From the NCBI GenBank assembly GCA_036365145.1, contig JAEOAD010001700.1, positions 62,001-126,000 on the forward strand: a stretch of DNA of 64,000 nucleotides. The letters are read 5' to 3'. Position 1 is the stretch's first letter. Every line of letters begins with the position of its first letter. A program made the position numbers and the translations under genes. Positions 33,472 to 44,665 of the stretch are shown piece by piece. Origin of the DNA: Orientallactaga sibirica (lineage: Eukaryota; Chordata; Mammalia; Rodentia; Dipodidae). The notes beneath the pieces are model-generated. The model saw only the letters and a program-made list of their open reading frames with translations. It did no database searches and was not told where the DNA came from.

Positions 33472-33655
33472 GTGAGTATTAATACATCATAATAAATTTC
33501 ATATGGGCTGAAACAAGACCGTTCAGCTGCTGGATGTTTGCTTTAATAAGAATCGTTAGCCAAGTAAATGAGAGAAAAAGACTAATAAGTTGGCAGCTTA
33601 AATGGCATTATTGATAGCCTCAAATTACTAGCCAAAATGTTACAGTGAGAATTTA

Positions 33656-33835
33656 GGAGCCTAGGGAAATGGCTTAGTTGACAAAGTGCTTACCATACAA
33701 GGGTGAGGACCAGAGTACACTATCCAGCTTTAGGTTCAAGTAGGAGACTGTTCCTCAGTAAATAAAGTGGAGAACAGTTGAGGAAAAGCAATGTCAACCT
33801 CTGGCCTCCCTGTGCACATGCACCCACACACACAA
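33656..33835 (+). repeat. B2-like SINE with CA-rich end
   Basis: 'agcctagggaaatggcttag', 'gtggagaacagttgaggaaa' and a CACACACA end. Same family as the element that holds the intron 16 minisatellite. Confidence 0.65.
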
Positions 33836-33949
33836 AAGGAAGTTCAGCTTTGTTATGTCAGGCTTCTGTCTCCTAATTTAGATGTGAGGTTTACAGATCT
33901 TGAGTTTTTTCCCAGCTACTAATATAATTATGTAATCTTTAAAAAAAAA

Positions 33950-34133
33950 TTTTTTTTAATGTATTTGAGAGAGAATGGGTATGCCAGGGCCTCCTGCCAC
34001 TGAATACAAACTTCAGATACACACATCATTTTGTGCATCTAGTTGACTTTGCATGGATATTGGGGGACTGCACTCAAAGCTGTCAGCCTTTGCAAGCAAG
34101 CATCTTTAACTACTGAGCTATCCCTCCAGCTCT
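33950..34133 (-). repeat. tRNA-derived SINE
   Basis: Reversed body 'gccagggcctcctgccactg' and head 'gctatccctccagctc'. Confidence 0.8.
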
Positions 34134-34344
34134 ATAATATTCTTTTCTATACATATCTGATAGTTTTAGTAAGATTAGAGTTGGAGGTTTTTGTTTATTT
34201 TACTTTCAGCTAATAATAATCTAGATTTATGCGATCAACAAAAAACTAGGTAGAATACTTAAGACACATTCTTTAAGTTTTTCCTTGGAAACAGTGAGAA
34301 AGTATGTGTTATAAATGGTGAGAATTTTGGGGGGTGTTATTTTG

Positions 34345-34425
34345 CTCTCTAGGGATCAACTTGAGGGCCCTGAGCATGCTAGGCAAGTGCTCTACCCCTC
34401 AGCTACACAACCCCCCACACACATA
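34345..34425 (-). repeat. ID/B4-type SINE fragment
   Basis: 'catgctaggcaagtgctcta' and 'cagctacacaaccccc', reversed ID-like head. Confidence 0.55.
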
Positions 34426-34429
34426 CAAT

Positions 34430-35091
34430 TTTGATCAACATTTTACACTATAAATCCCTTCAACTGAAGAGTAGTAGTATCCCATGCAGGTTTATTAATA
34501 TAACAGAAAATGGATAAAACCTTACCTGTTTTATTTCCAACTCTGATGTGTAGTAGTTCACTGTAATTTTGACATTTCTGTTAATTTAATTTTAATATTC
34601 TTAACATTTTTGGTTCTTTCTCTTATTCCTGTATGCCATATCATCTGTGATTCTTAGATTCTGTCTGGGCCAACCTGGGAGCCTTCTTATCAAAGTCTTC
34701 TGGTGAAGAAATCTTCCCCTCAGAATGACCTTTAGCGCTTGGGGTGGTCTTATTTCTCATTATGTCCTAGCTCCAGGAAGATGGTAACATCCAGGTTCTC
34801 TTAGTTCTGCTCATTCTCCCTGCCTGTCTTGTGTCTTTTCTCCTACCCTCCTATCAAAGTCTTTAAAACTTTTTGGTCTTTCTTTAGGTTCTTGCTCTCA
34901 TGATTCTGCCACCATTTCTGTGTCTTTGACTGCCCAATCCTTATTTTGTCTAACATGTCTGACTTCTAATTCATATCATTTCAAAGACTACTACAAGTCT
35001 GTATACATTATCTGAAACTTCAGTGTATGTAGAACTAAATGAATTTCTTCCCACTATAGTCACTGTTATTTTTTCCCCATTAAAACCGACA
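34430..35091. other. Intron 8 sequence, nothing recognised
   Basis: No exon-like block or clear repeat; the text at 34640-34990 may be ancient L1/LTR debris. Confidence 0.35.
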
Positions 35092-35265
35092 TTCTGGCAG
35101 GATGTGGGGGTGCACGACTTTAATCCCAGCACTTGGGAGGCAGAGGTAGGAGGATCACCATGAGTTCAAGCCACCCTGAGACTACATAGTGAATTCCAGG
35201 TCAGCCTGAGCTAAAGTGAGACCCTACCTTGAAAAACAAAAAATAAAGAAATAAATAAACCAACA
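35092..35265 (+). repeat. B1-like SINE
   Basis: 'tctggcaggatgtgggggtg' to 'gagaccctaccttgaaaaac' with AAATAAAGAAATAAATAAA tail. Confidence 0.85.
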
Positions 35266-35269
35266 TTCT

Positions 35270-36137
35270 GCACATAAGCAGGAAACCTAAGTCAAGTTTA
35301 ACTCATCTTTTTCTGCATTTCCTTTTGTCCATTTGTCCCATGCCATAATTATTTCATCTTGGTACATTCCTGTGTGTTCTACACTTATTTGAGTTATCAT
35401 GTCTCTTGAATCTGACTTCCGTGACTCAGTTTTTCTTTCTTCAGTTCATCAGACAGACTTCGAAGGCTACTAAATACTGCTTTGTTAGGTCCCAAATCTT
35501 AGGGAAAGATTTGGCCACTTTTAACCAATCTCAGTTTACTTCCTTCTATTAGTTTCTCTCTCAAAGCATCTTTGAGTATGACTTCTTGCTTCTTCTCTAA
35601 TAGCTTCTTTTACTCATGCTGCCTTCATTACTGATTTGCCTACGTTTGCCTAACTCTGAATGGTCTGTGGTGGATACTTTTAAGATAGGTAGTTTAGAGG
35701 AGGGAGTACATAATTACTGACATGTTCCTTGAAAATCTCCATAGAGAAGTAAAGCTCTAACTTATGATAAGGCATTCAGTATATATAGAGTCTTTCTCAC
35801 GTTGAAAGTAGAGAGCTAGGCTTTGAGATAAAAGAAAGACAACAGCCCTCTCTTAAAGAGAGGTGGGCTCCACTGCTGCCAGCCTAGGCCATGCTGCCGC
35901 CATCTGCCTGCATCCTCTACTGTGTGCTTCTGCTGGGTTTCCTGCTGCCACTCTAGACCCTCTATTAAGGGCCATAATGGATCCTTGAGAAACCTGAATC
36001 ACACTGTGGATTCTCAGGCATAAACCTTCCAGTGTCTTGGTTTCTCTAAGCTATATATTTTTAAATGTTCCTTCACTAATTTGGATTTTATTACTTCAAT
36101 TTTCCCTCCTAATAATTCATTTTTATCTGTCTTACAG
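35270..36137. other. Intron 8 sequence, nothing recognised
   Basis: Noncoding up to the exon 9 acceptor. A CTG-rich patch near 35870-35960 may be old LTR. Confidence 0.35.
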
Positions 36138-36189
36138 AATTTAGTTGATCTTACAGGCAGCGAAATAGCTGCTCAAGCAGGAGCCAAAG
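36138..36189 (+). pseudogene. Cenpe: Cenpe exon 9 (switch II, mutated)
   Basis: Encodes 'NLVDLTGSEIAAQAGAK'. The kinesin switch II signature D-L-A-G-S-E-R is altered at the Ala (to Thr) and the final Arg (to Ile). Splice sites CTTACAG and GTAATG. Confidence 0.9.
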
Positions 36190-36429
36190 GTAATGAAAAC
36201 TACTGGATGTCTTCCTATTTTATGAGTTAAAAGGGCTACCTGGCACATTTAGAAGCTGATAAAAGTAATAATAATTTGTATGTTAAAAGTCTTCAAAAAG
36301 AAGTTAGCATGTGTGTCTGGTTAGCTGTTTACTTGGAGCTACTATAGAATCAATTTAAAAATTATGTAACTTCATAGAGTTGTAAAGCTGGGCAGCCCAT
36401 GAAAGTACAATGAAAACCATCTAAACTTT

Positions 36430-36602
36430 CTTAATTAGTAAGGAAGTAAAAAAGGTAGTGGGACAATTCCCATGGTGATAACTGGCATCCCCAACGAGGA
36501 GAGTCCCTTTGGAGGAGAGGGACAGGAATGAGGGTAAGGATAGTACCAACATGTGCTGTTTACACACTCAATATATATACATAACTAATTTTTTAAAAGG
36601 GT
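36430..36602 (+). mobile_element. L1 3' end fragment
   Basis: 'gaggagagtccctttggagg' and 'taccaacatgtgctg' align with the last 150 bases of the L1 3'UTR (compare 18750-18850), ending in TTTTTTAAAAGG. Confidence 0.6.
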
Positions 36603-36689
36603 AGTGGGAGGCAGTCTTCCAGTACTGACATGCTGATTTTAAGAGTCTGGGATACATCAGGTACAATTTTCTTGACACATATTTTTAAA

Positions 36690-36908
36690 TATTTTACTTA
36701 TTTGCAAGCAGAGAGAGACAGAAAGAGACAGACAGTGAGGGAGACAGAGAGGGAATGGGCTCACTAGGGCCTTCAGCCTCTATAAACAGAACTCCTGATG
36801 CATGCGCCACTTTGTGCATCTGGCTTTACATGGGTACTGGGGAATTGAACCCAAGTTGTTAGCCTTTGCAGGTAAACACCTTAAGTGCTGTGCCATCTCT
36901 CCAGCCCT
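36690..36908 (-). repeat. tRNA-derived SINE
   Basis: Reversed; GA-rich tail at 36708-36755, 'tggggaattgaacccaagtt', head 'gccatctctccagccc'. Confidence 0.85.
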
Positions 36909-36923
36909 TGGCACATGTCTTTC

Positions 36924-37254
36924 TGTAGCAGACAGCTTCTAGTTTGCTGAGATGAACTTCCAGACCAGACACAGTTCATGGAGGAAGGGATATTTATTGA
37001 AGCTTACAGATCCAGGGGAAGTTCCATAATAGCAGAAGAAGCTGGCCTGCTCTTACCAGGACCAGGTGACAGAGGAGGGGGAGAAAGCCACAAGCCAAAA
37101 GCCACACAGCACAGTACACTTCAGGAACTCCAGCTAGGCACACTTTGCATATCTTTAGATTGAAATCCTAAACCCAGGTGGCTGCAGATGCAAAAAAAAC
37201 TACAAACTAATAAAACTCTGAATATATTGGGGGCCATCTATTCAAACTACCACA
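36924..37254 (-). mobile_element. Solo LTR, same family as 31339, inverted (intron 9)
   Basis: Begins TGTAGCAGACAGCTTC and ends CAAACTACCACA, the reverse complement of the LTR at 31339-31722 with internal gaps. Flanks are CTTTC (36919-36923) and CTTTT (37255-37259), a 5-bp target duplication with one change. Confidence 0.85.
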
Positions 37255-37259
37255 CTTTT

Positions 37260-37984
37260 CCCCTGCAAAATTCAAGTAGACTGATGTTAACTAAAGATCA
37301 TACATAAACATGTTAGCACTAAAAAGAAAAAGTAGAACCAAAATCCAAGAAAAATCTCATTCTAGTATGTGAAAAATAGTATTGCAGAGCATGCAGCTGT
37401 ATCCACACTGGAGAATTTCAGTGTTGATAGCAAATTTTGCTAAGTGAAACCTAAATTTTCAGAACAAGACTGGTCATTTAATTTTTATTACTTTTTTATT
37501 GATTTTTGTTTTTATTGTTACAGGCCATTCTCTTTAATACATGTTATAAAACACAAGGAAAACAATAATAGCTAGTAGAATACAAATCATTAGATATAAC
37601 TTTCCTAAGGAAAAATCAGTTTTTGCTTTAGTTGACAAAAATACTACACCATTTAAAACTTGAAGGCTATAAATACAAACTAAAGCAATAGGAAAAACAC
37701 CTTAAATATGAAAATGAAAAATGGTAAAAATATCCAACCTGTATGTCCAAATTTGAAAGAATCCTAGTACATGATCAAAAGTACATTTTTGTGTTTGAAT
37801 GAGATGTGATTTTGAAATATGTATGGAAAATTCAAATGCAAGACTAGCCAGACAAGGTTCTGAAAAAGAGCAATGGGCAGGAATTTAGCCACAGAAGATA
37901 ATAAAATACATTATAATGTCATAGTAACTAAACTAGTATACTACTTGTACATTGAACCCAATGGAACTGAATAGAAAATACAGG
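37260..37984. other. AT-rich intron 9 sequence, nothing recognised
   Basis: No exon-like block or repeat that I can name. Confidence 0.4.
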
Positions 37985-38090
37985 GAGTTGAGGTGCACAC
38001 TATAAACTAGCACATTGGAAAGCTGAGGCAGGATTTCAGGTTTGAGGCCAGCCTAGGTTACATTGTTAGATGCTGTCTCCAAACAAAAGG
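37985..38090 (+). repeat. Old B1-like SINE
   Basis: 'ggaaagctgaggcaggattt' and 'gaggccagcctaggttacat'. Confidence 0.55.
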
Positions 38091-38147
38091 ATGGAGAGAA
38101 GAGAAGGAAGGAAAATACAACATGTATCTTAAATATATAAGAATCTT

Positions 38148-38325
38148 GGACTGGGGAAATAAGGTGCCTGCCTAAAAAGCAAAAAGACCCAGGCTCAATT
38201 CTCCAGGACCCATGTAAACCAGATGCACAAGGTGGCTCATGTGTCTGGAGTTCATTTGTAATGAGCAGCTGGATGTCCTGGCATCCCCAATCTCTCTTTC
38301 TCAAATAAATAAATGAAAATTAAAA
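38148..38325 (+). repeat. tRNA-derived SINE
   Basis: 'ggactggggaaataaggtgc' (part of box A deleted), 'gctcaattctccagg', CT run and AAATAAATAAATG tail. Confidence 0.78.
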
Positions 38326-38704
38326 AAAAAAATTTTAAAGAATCTTAAAAGTCCTTCAAATTTGTGATAGCCATTTGAAAAAAGTTAGATTATATCATAA
38401 TCACATACCAAGGAATACATTTTGATCAGCTTGAAGAATTTGTCTTACAAAGAGCCATGAAAATTATTAGAAGTCAGTTTGCATAACTACTGCATGAAGC
38501 ATGGAAACTGAAAACAAAGATTAATAGCTGTATAACCCAAGGGAATGTTTAGAATGGTTCAGAATACACAATGCTTGCATTCGTGCCATAAACTAGGAAA
38601 AGCTTCTGCCTCCAGCAGGAAGGTGTGATGCAGAAGGTTTCCTGCCATTGGTCATGTACCAGTCTATCAGACATCTGATATGAAATAATGTGTTTATCTA
38701 AATA

Positions 38705-38888
38705 TTTATTCATTTATTTATTTGCAAACAGAGAAAGCCAATCATGCCAGGACTTTTTGCCACTGCAAACAAACTCCAGACGCATGTGCCACTTTGTGTA
38801 TCTGCCATACATGGGTACTGGGGAGTCAAACATAGACTGCAGGCTTTGTAAGCAAGGGCCTTTAACCACTGAACCATCTCTGCAGCCA
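38705..38888 (-). repeat. tRNA-derived SINE
   Basis: TTTATTCATTTATTTATTTG tail, head 'gaaccatctctgcagcc', reversed. Confidence 0.82.
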
Positions 38889-39286
38889 CCAAGAAACATT
38901 TCTGGTTAAGCAGAAACTCGTCATTAACTGATGTAACTGAAATGTATTTGTTCAAAATTATTTGTCACAGTATTTTTTATAGGATCAGTACACTGGAAAA
39001 CTATGTGCCTTTTAATTGTGCCTTTGGTAAATCTGGTAAATCCATATGGTAGAACTCTATGATAACAAAATGAATAAAAATCCTTACTGATTTAGAAATT
39101 TTTCTGAGATATATTGTCCAGGGAAAAAGCAAAGTACAAAATAAAGTGAGCAGTCTATATGAAAAAAGAAAGGAAAAATGAATATGTATGGATTTGCATT
39201 TTCAAAAGATCTCTGGAAGAATGAGACAAGAAATGATAGTAATTTGCTAGTGGGGAACAAAAGCTGTTTAAATAGGAAATAAGTTG

Positions 39287-39590
39287 GGCTGGAGAGATGG
39301 CTTAGCAGTTAAGGTGCCTGCCTCCTAAGCCTAAGAACACTGGTTCCAATCTCCAGCGGTTCCAATCTCCAGGTCCCACGTTTAGCCAGATGCAAAGTGA
39401 CACAAGGGTGCAATGCTGCACTTGACCACAAGAGGGCGCACACATCTGGATTTCGTTCTCAGCAGCTGAGACACTGCTGATGCGCCCATCTCTGTCTTCC
39501 TCTGTCTCTCTCTCTGTCTCTCTCTCCAAAGAATGAATGAATGAATGAATGAATGAATGAATAAATAAAATAAAAATAAAATATTTAAAT
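39287..39590 (+). repeat. tRNA-derived SINE, long variant, with (GAAT)n
   Basis: Same long subfamily as at 7688. The tail holds about eight GAAT units at 39531-39561 before AAATAAAATAAAAATAAA. Confidence 0.88.
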
Positions 39591-39669
39591 AGGAGATAAG
39601 TTAGGAGGGAGCTTTTTCACACTGTACATGTTTTCTTTCTTTTAACTCTTTTTTCTTTTTATTATTTGT

Positions 39670-39857
39670 TTTTTTATTTGCAAACAGAGAGAGAGAGAGA
39701 AAGAATGGGTATGCCAGGGCCTCTAGCCACTGCAAACAAACTCCAGAGACATGCATCCTCTTGTGCATCTGTCTTATGTGGGTACTGGGGAATCTAACCT
39801 GGGTCCTTTGGCTTCACAGTCATGCACCTTAACTGCTAAACCATCTCTCTAGCCTCC
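39670..39857 (-). repeat. tRNA-derived SINE
   Basis: Reversed; GA tract 39687-39703 and head 'aaccatctctctagcc'. Confidence 0.82.
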
Positions 39858-39919
39858 TTTTCTCTTACCTTTTTGAACCAATCATGTAAGCATATTAAGT
39901 TAAAAAATTAAAAATTCAG

Positions 39920-40075
39920 AGGCGGGCATGGTGGCACACACCTGTAACCCCAGCACTCTGGAGACAGAGGCAAGGGGATCACCATGAGTTCAAGGCCACC
40001 CTGAGAATATATAATGAATTCCAGGACAGCCTGAGCTTGAGTGAGACCCTACCTCGAAAAGCCAAAAGAAAGAGA
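39920..40075 (+). repeat. B1-like SINE
   Basis: 'ggcgggcatggtggcacaca' to 'gagaccctacctcgaaaagc'. Confidence 0.88.
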
Positions 40076-40262
40076 GAGCCGGGTGTGGTGGTGCACGCCT
40101 TTAATCCCAGCATTTAGGAGGCAGAGGTAGGAGGATTACCATGAGTTTGAGGCCACCCTGACACTACATAGTGAATTCCAGGTCAGCCTGAACCAAAGTG
40201 AGACCCTACCTCAAAAAAAAAGAAAAAAAAGAAAAAGAAAAAAAAGGAAGAAAGAAAGAAAG
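40076..40262 (+). repeat. B1-like SINE (tandem with previous)
   Basis: 'agccgggtgtggtggtgcac' to 'gagaccctacctcaaaaaaa' plus GAAA-rich tail; inserted into the tail of the previous B1. Confidence 0.88.
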
Positions 40263-40274
40263 ATTGATTAAAAA

Positions 40275-40500
40275 TTTGGGCTAGAGAGATGGCTTAGCAG
40301 TTGAGGAGCTTGCCTGCAAAGGCAAAGGACCCAGGTTCAATTCCCCAGAACCCAGTAAGCCAGATGCACACAGTGATGCATGTATCTGGAGTTCCTTTGC
40401 AGTGGCTAGAAACTCTGGCATGCCCACTCATTTTCTCTCTCTCTCTCTCTCTCTGTCTCTCCTCTCCCCCAATCAATCAATCAATAAATAAAAATAAATG
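40275..40500 (+). repeat. tRNA-derived SINE
   Basis: 'gggctagagagatggcttag', 'ggttcaattcccc', CT run, then AATC/AAATA tail. Confidence 0.85.
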
Positions 40501-40504
40501 AAAA

Positions 40505-40775
40505 ATTGAGCTGAGGAGATGGCTCAAGGATCCACATAAAGCCAGAAACAGTGGCATGCATCTGTAATCACAGTACTTGTATCCCAAGATTGGGGGGTAG
40601 AGACAGATGAATCCCTGGACTCTCATAGGCCAGCTGGACTGGTGTACATAGGAGCAAACAATGCCTCAAAGGTAGAAGGCAAGGGTGGACACCAGAAGCT
40701 AGCCTCTGACCTCCACACATGTGACATGGCATGTGTGCATCCACACAAACACACATAGGCACATCATACACATGT
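40505..40775 (+). repeat. B2-like SINE
   Basis: 'gagctgaggagatggctcaa' then body to the CACAAACACACAT end. Confidence 0.6.
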
Positions 40776-41126
40776 ACTAAAGAAATAAAAAATAACTAAA
40801 ATGAAAATGACTAATTTGGTTGGGAGTCCATGATTGCCTTTATTTAAGGTTTATGTAAAAAATCAGACTTGAACTGGGGCTGTAGAGGAGCTCTTTTAGG
40901 ACATGGGCTTTTCCTTCCTCTTCTGTCTTCCTCCTCTTTGTCACAGGTGATGACATTTCTGATTGATATAGTAGGTGGGCAGAAGAGCAAAAGAACGCCT
41001 CTCGGTTTTACTAACTGTGGACTTGTGTCCAACCCAGAGCATGTCTGATTTTGTACATAACTTCCTTATAAGTCAGTTCATCATCTAGTACAGGAGTTAA
41101 TTTTTATATTTATTTAATAAATTCAG

Positions 41127-41214
41127 GTGTGCAACTCAAGGAAGGCTGTAATATAAACCGAAGCTTATTTATTTTGGGACAAGTGATCAAGAAACTTAGT
41201 GATGAGCAAACTGG
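41127..41214 (+). pseudogene. Cenpe: Cenpe exon 10
   Basis: Encodes '[20 protein letters not shown]' and '[10 protein letters not shown]'. The core I-N-R-S-L of the microtubule-binding face is kept, while the Arg usually before Leu-Lys-Glu is Gln. Donor GG|GTAAGT is near perfect. Confidence 0.9.
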
Positions 41215-41276
41215 GTAAGTTTGTCCCATTGTGCTCTTACTTATTGCTTATGTTTTGTATTCAGTAGAAAAATGCA

Positions 41277-41455
41277 AAGCCAGCTGTGGTGGCACACACC
41301 TTTAATCCCAGCACTAGGGAGGCTGAACTTGGACGATCTCTGAATTCAAGGTCAGCCTGGGGCTTAGTGAGCTCCGACCTGGGCTAGAATTATAACCTAC
41401 CTCAAAAAGGGAAGAAAGAAAGGGAGGGGGGAGAGAAGAAGGGAGGGAATGAAAG
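41277..41455 (+). repeat. B1-like SINE with GA-rich tail
   Basis: 'agccagctgtggtggcacac', 'acctcaaaaaggg', then GAAGGGAGG-type tail (intron 10). Confidence 0.8.
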
Positions 41456-41731
41456 AAGAAAATTGTAAGACTTCAGTAATAATCAAGTATACTAATTTCA
41501 TCTATATATTCAAAAGCTTTTGGCATTCTGTGAGCATAGCTTCTCTCTCATATGACTATAACCCATTGAGTTTACCTGCTACTTTAAATAGTTTTAATTA
41601 GTAATTTGATCTGCCATATATAACCTATAAAAGTATTTTTAATGACTACTAATTTAAATGTTTAAAAATAAAAAATCTTATTATATACATTTTATCAATC
41701 TTTTTCTTCCCAAACTTGTTTCTGATGCTGT

Positions 41732-41857
41732 TTCATAAATTATTGGGATAGCAAATTAACACAAATTCTTCAGAATTCCTTGGGAGGAAATGCAAAAACC
41801 CGCATTATTTGCACAATAAGTCCAGTGTCTTTTGATGAAACCCTTACTACTCTCCAG
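41732..41857 (+). pseudogene. Cenpe: Cenpe exon 11 (acceptor lost, in-frame cryptic AG)
   Basis: Reads '[20 protein letters not shown]' then '[19 protein letters not shown]'. No AG lies between the pyrimidine tract (41701-41710) and the coding start. The first AG is inside the exon at 41750-41751; using it would join in frame but drop about seven residues. The kinesin Y-R-D-S-K-L-T-R-I-L motif has Trp and Gln in place of the two arginines. Donor CAG|GTGAGC is good. Confidence 0.85.
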
Positions 41858-42224
41858 GTGAGCTTGTTTTTTTAATCTAACCTTACTATAAAAAAAGCAG
41901 AAGTCAGCTGTCAAATTAGGTACGGTTTGTCTTTCTGGACATAATTCCTGTTATAATAATCTACTCTAAATAATATTTTCCTGGACTTTACTGATTTGTA
42001 TCCCTTCTCCATGAATTTTGTATAGATACAATTGAAATCACTTAATATTTTGTTTACCTCATTTTTGTATTTAAAATAGGAATATAGGAAATGTTATGGG
42101 ACTAATATAGTTCCATAAATAAAAACTAATGTATGTATATATTGCTAAATAATTATTGAATTTCTGCTACCTATTGCCTGCCTTGATCTGATCTGAGCTG
42201 CATGTTCTATTTAAAAAGAGGGAA

Positions 42225-42440
42225 CAGGCTGGGGAAATGGCTTGGTGGTTAAGGTTTTTGCCTAAGGACCCTGGTTCAATTCCCCAGGATCCACATAAGC
42301 CAGATGCACAAGGGGGCACATGTGTCTGGAATTTGTTTGCAGTGGCTGGAGGCCCTGGCGTGCCTTTTCTTTCTTTCTCTCTGCCATGTCCTCTCTCTCT
42401 CTCTTTCTCTCAAATAAATAAACAAACTATTAAAATAAAG
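42225..42440 (+). repeat. tRNA-derived SINE
   Basis: 'ggctggggaaatggcttggt', 'ttcaattccccagg', CT run, AAATAAATAAACAAA tail. Confidence 0.85.
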
Positions 42441-42454
42441 TAAAAAGAGGGAAA

Positions 42455-42602
42455 GCTGGGCATGGTGGTGCATGTGTTTAATTCCAGCACTTGGGAGGCA
42501 GAGGTAGGAGGATCACTGTAAGTTTGAGGCCTCCCTGAGACTACATAGTGAATTCCAGGTCAGCCTGGGCTAGAGTGAAACCCTACCTCAAAAAAAATAA
42601 AT
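42455..42602 (+). repeat. B1-like SINE
   Basis: 'agctgggcatggtggtgcat' to 'gaaaccctacctcaaaaaaa'. Facing the next B1. Confidence 0.88.
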
Positions 42603-42611
42603 AAAAATACT

Positions 42612-42770
42612 TTTTTTTTTTTTTTTGAGGTAAGATCTCACTTGCTTCTAGCCCAGGCTGATCTGGAATTTGCTATGTAGTCTCAGGGTGGCCTCAAACT
42701 TACAGTGATCCTCCTACCTCTGTCTCCCAAGTGCTGGGACTAAAGGTGTGCACCACCACGCCCAGCCAAA
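42612..42770 (-). repeat. B1-like SINE, inverted next to the previous
   Basis: T-run then 'gaggtaagatctcacttgct' to 'caccaccacgcccagcc'. It forms an inverted pair with 42455-42602. Confidence 0.88.
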
Positions 42771-42937
42771 ATAATTTTTTTTTAATAAAAAGAGGGAAAA
42801 AGAAAGGAAGGGGAAGAAATGAAAAGGTTAACAGAATTGCTTTTTCAATGAAAGATTCAGTAGCCTTCTTCATATACCCACTTAAAATTACTTCTAGGAT
42901 TCATACTCTAAGAACCATGGTATTAAGTAGCTGTCAA

Positions 42938-43012
42938 AAGGGCTAGGGCCTTCCTCAATGGTAGAGTGAGCACACAACATGCACAGGCCCTGGATTTGAG
43001 CCCCACCACAGG
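42938..43012 (+). repeat. ID-type SINE fragment
   Basis: 'gggctagggccttcctcaat' and 'ggatttgagccccaccaca'. Confidence 0.55.
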
Positions 43013-43037
43013 CTTTAAAAAGGAAAAGAATGCTTTA

Positions 43038-43205
43038 AAGCTGGGCATGGTGGTACTTGCCATTAATCCCAGCATTTAGGAAGGTGAAGCACTTGAGATC
43101 ATACTGTCATTCCAGTCTTAGAAGGCAGAGGCAGGAAAACTGCTGAGCTCAAGGCCAGCCTGGTCTACATAGGACATTTCAGTTCAATGTAGGCTACAAA
43201 TTAAA
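43038..43205 (+). repeat. B1-like SINE, diverged
   Basis: 'agctgggcatggtggtactt', 'gaggcaggaaaactgctgag', 'aaggccagcctggtctacat'. Confidence 0.7.
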
Positions 43206-43648
43206 AATATGAATGGGGGAATAAAAAACTATTTAGCACTGAGTCAAACTACTGCCAAAATTTATAGAATAGGTAAGACTTGTCTTCCAACATTTTTGCC
43301 ATGGATTGCTAGTTATAAGTAACCAATAAGTAGGATGCAGTCCAAAGGAAGGGCAGAAACTGTGGGGCAGAAGTGGAGCTTCAGCAAAGAGGAAGCATTC
43401 TGCAGGGTAAGTGGAATTCCAGGAAGCCACTGCCTGGAGATTCTATTGGCATCTGTCTTCAAGGTATACTTTGACCTCTCCTTGACCAAACTGAATTACA
43501 AAACATTAAAAGGGCGTGGAGTGCTCCCTGCAGTCAGAAGTACTAAGCTAACTGGGAAGAATTTGTTTATTCAGAGAAAGTTAATTTAAGAAAAGATATT
43601 ATCAACTGTTAGAATTACTATTGAACATTTTATACTACTTTGTTCCAG

Positions 43649-43768
43649 TTTGCCAGCACTGCTAAATCTATGAAGAACACTCCTTTTGTGAATGAGGTAT
43701 CAAGTGATGAAGCTCTCCTGAAAAGATACAGAAAAGAAATAATGGATCTGAGAAAGCAACTAGAGGAA
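43649..43768 (+). pseudogene. Cenpe: Cenpe exon 12 (end of motor and neck)
   Basis: Encodes '[20 protein letters not shown]' and '[20 protein letters not shown]', the end of the motor (F-A-x-x-A-K) and start of the neck coiled coil. Splice sites TTCCAG and GTATGT. Confidence 0.9.
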
Positions 43769-43802
43769 GTATGTATGAATCATTTATTTTAGTAAAGAAT
43801 AG

Positions 43803-44027
43803 CGGGCTGGAGAGATGACTTAGTGGTTAAGCGTTTGCCTATGAAGCCTAAGGACCCTGGTTCAAGGCTCAATTCCCCAATACCCACATAAGCCAGATGC
43901 ACAAGGTGGAGCATGCATCTGCAGTTTGTTTGCAGTGGCTGGAGGCCCTGGTGTGCCCGTTCTCTTCCTCTTCCCCCCCCCTGCCTCTTTGTCTGTCGCT
44001 AATAAATAAAAATTTTAAAAATGAATA
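43803..44027 (+). repeat. tRNA-derived SINE
   Basis: 'gggctggagagatgactta', 'tcaattccccaatacccaca', C/T run, AATAAATAAAAATTT tail (intron 12). Confidence 0.85.
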
Positions 44028-44121
44028 GGGGCCTATTTAGAACAGTGGAGATCTTTATTGACTCTTAAGTTTAAAACAAAAGCCTTTAACTAAAATCAAC
44101 TTATAAAAATTTAACTTAAGG

Positions 44122-44212
44122 AATAAGGATGAAGCTCATGGTAAACTGCTTCCCTAGCACAGACAATGTACTGAATTCCATCCCTGGGACCACTACCAAA
44201 AGGAAAGAAAAA
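44122..44212 (+). repeat. ID-type SINE fragment
   Basis: 'aataaggatgaagctcatgg' and 'attccatccctgggaccact'. Confidence 0.5.
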
Positions 44213-44439
44213 AATTTACTATAAAACTGAAAGAAAAGACTTAATATAGTATAAATTGAAAGATATCAGTTTCTTGAATTTCTTTTCCTTCTTGCATATA
44301 AGTAGTTCTCTAATAACATAGCCCAACCAGCCTGTCATTCTAATTATGTGTTTTAGTCATCATGGTCACATATTTTATAAAACTGTTTCATTTTAGTGAT
44401 CTTTTAAGAAATGAGTTGAACTAAAGTAAGCTTATAACA

Positions 44440-44665
44440 CACACACCAAGGCTCAGGAAACACTGAGGAAGAAGGGATGGAAAGATTGTAGGAGCCACCC
44501 CCTATACACTCAGTGATGGCTGCATTCCTAACACATAACCCCATGAATACCAGTAACCCCACTGAGGAGGGCCTTCATCAGGGAGAATAATATGAGAGGA
44601 ATGGGACCAACACATACTTTGCCCATACAACAAAGCTCCTAATTAGTAAAAAAACAATTCAAATG
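44440..44665 (+). mobile_element. L1 3'UTR fragment
   Basis: 'caaggctcaggaaacactga', 'gatggaaagattgtaggag' and 'ccactgaggagggccttcat' match the L1 3'UTR pattern, ending in an A-rich tail. Confidence 0.65.

Noticed and set aside
43335..43589. 84-residue open frame just upstream of exon 12
   Set aside because: Not homologous to the motor; the exon 11 to exon 12 join is already in frame without it.
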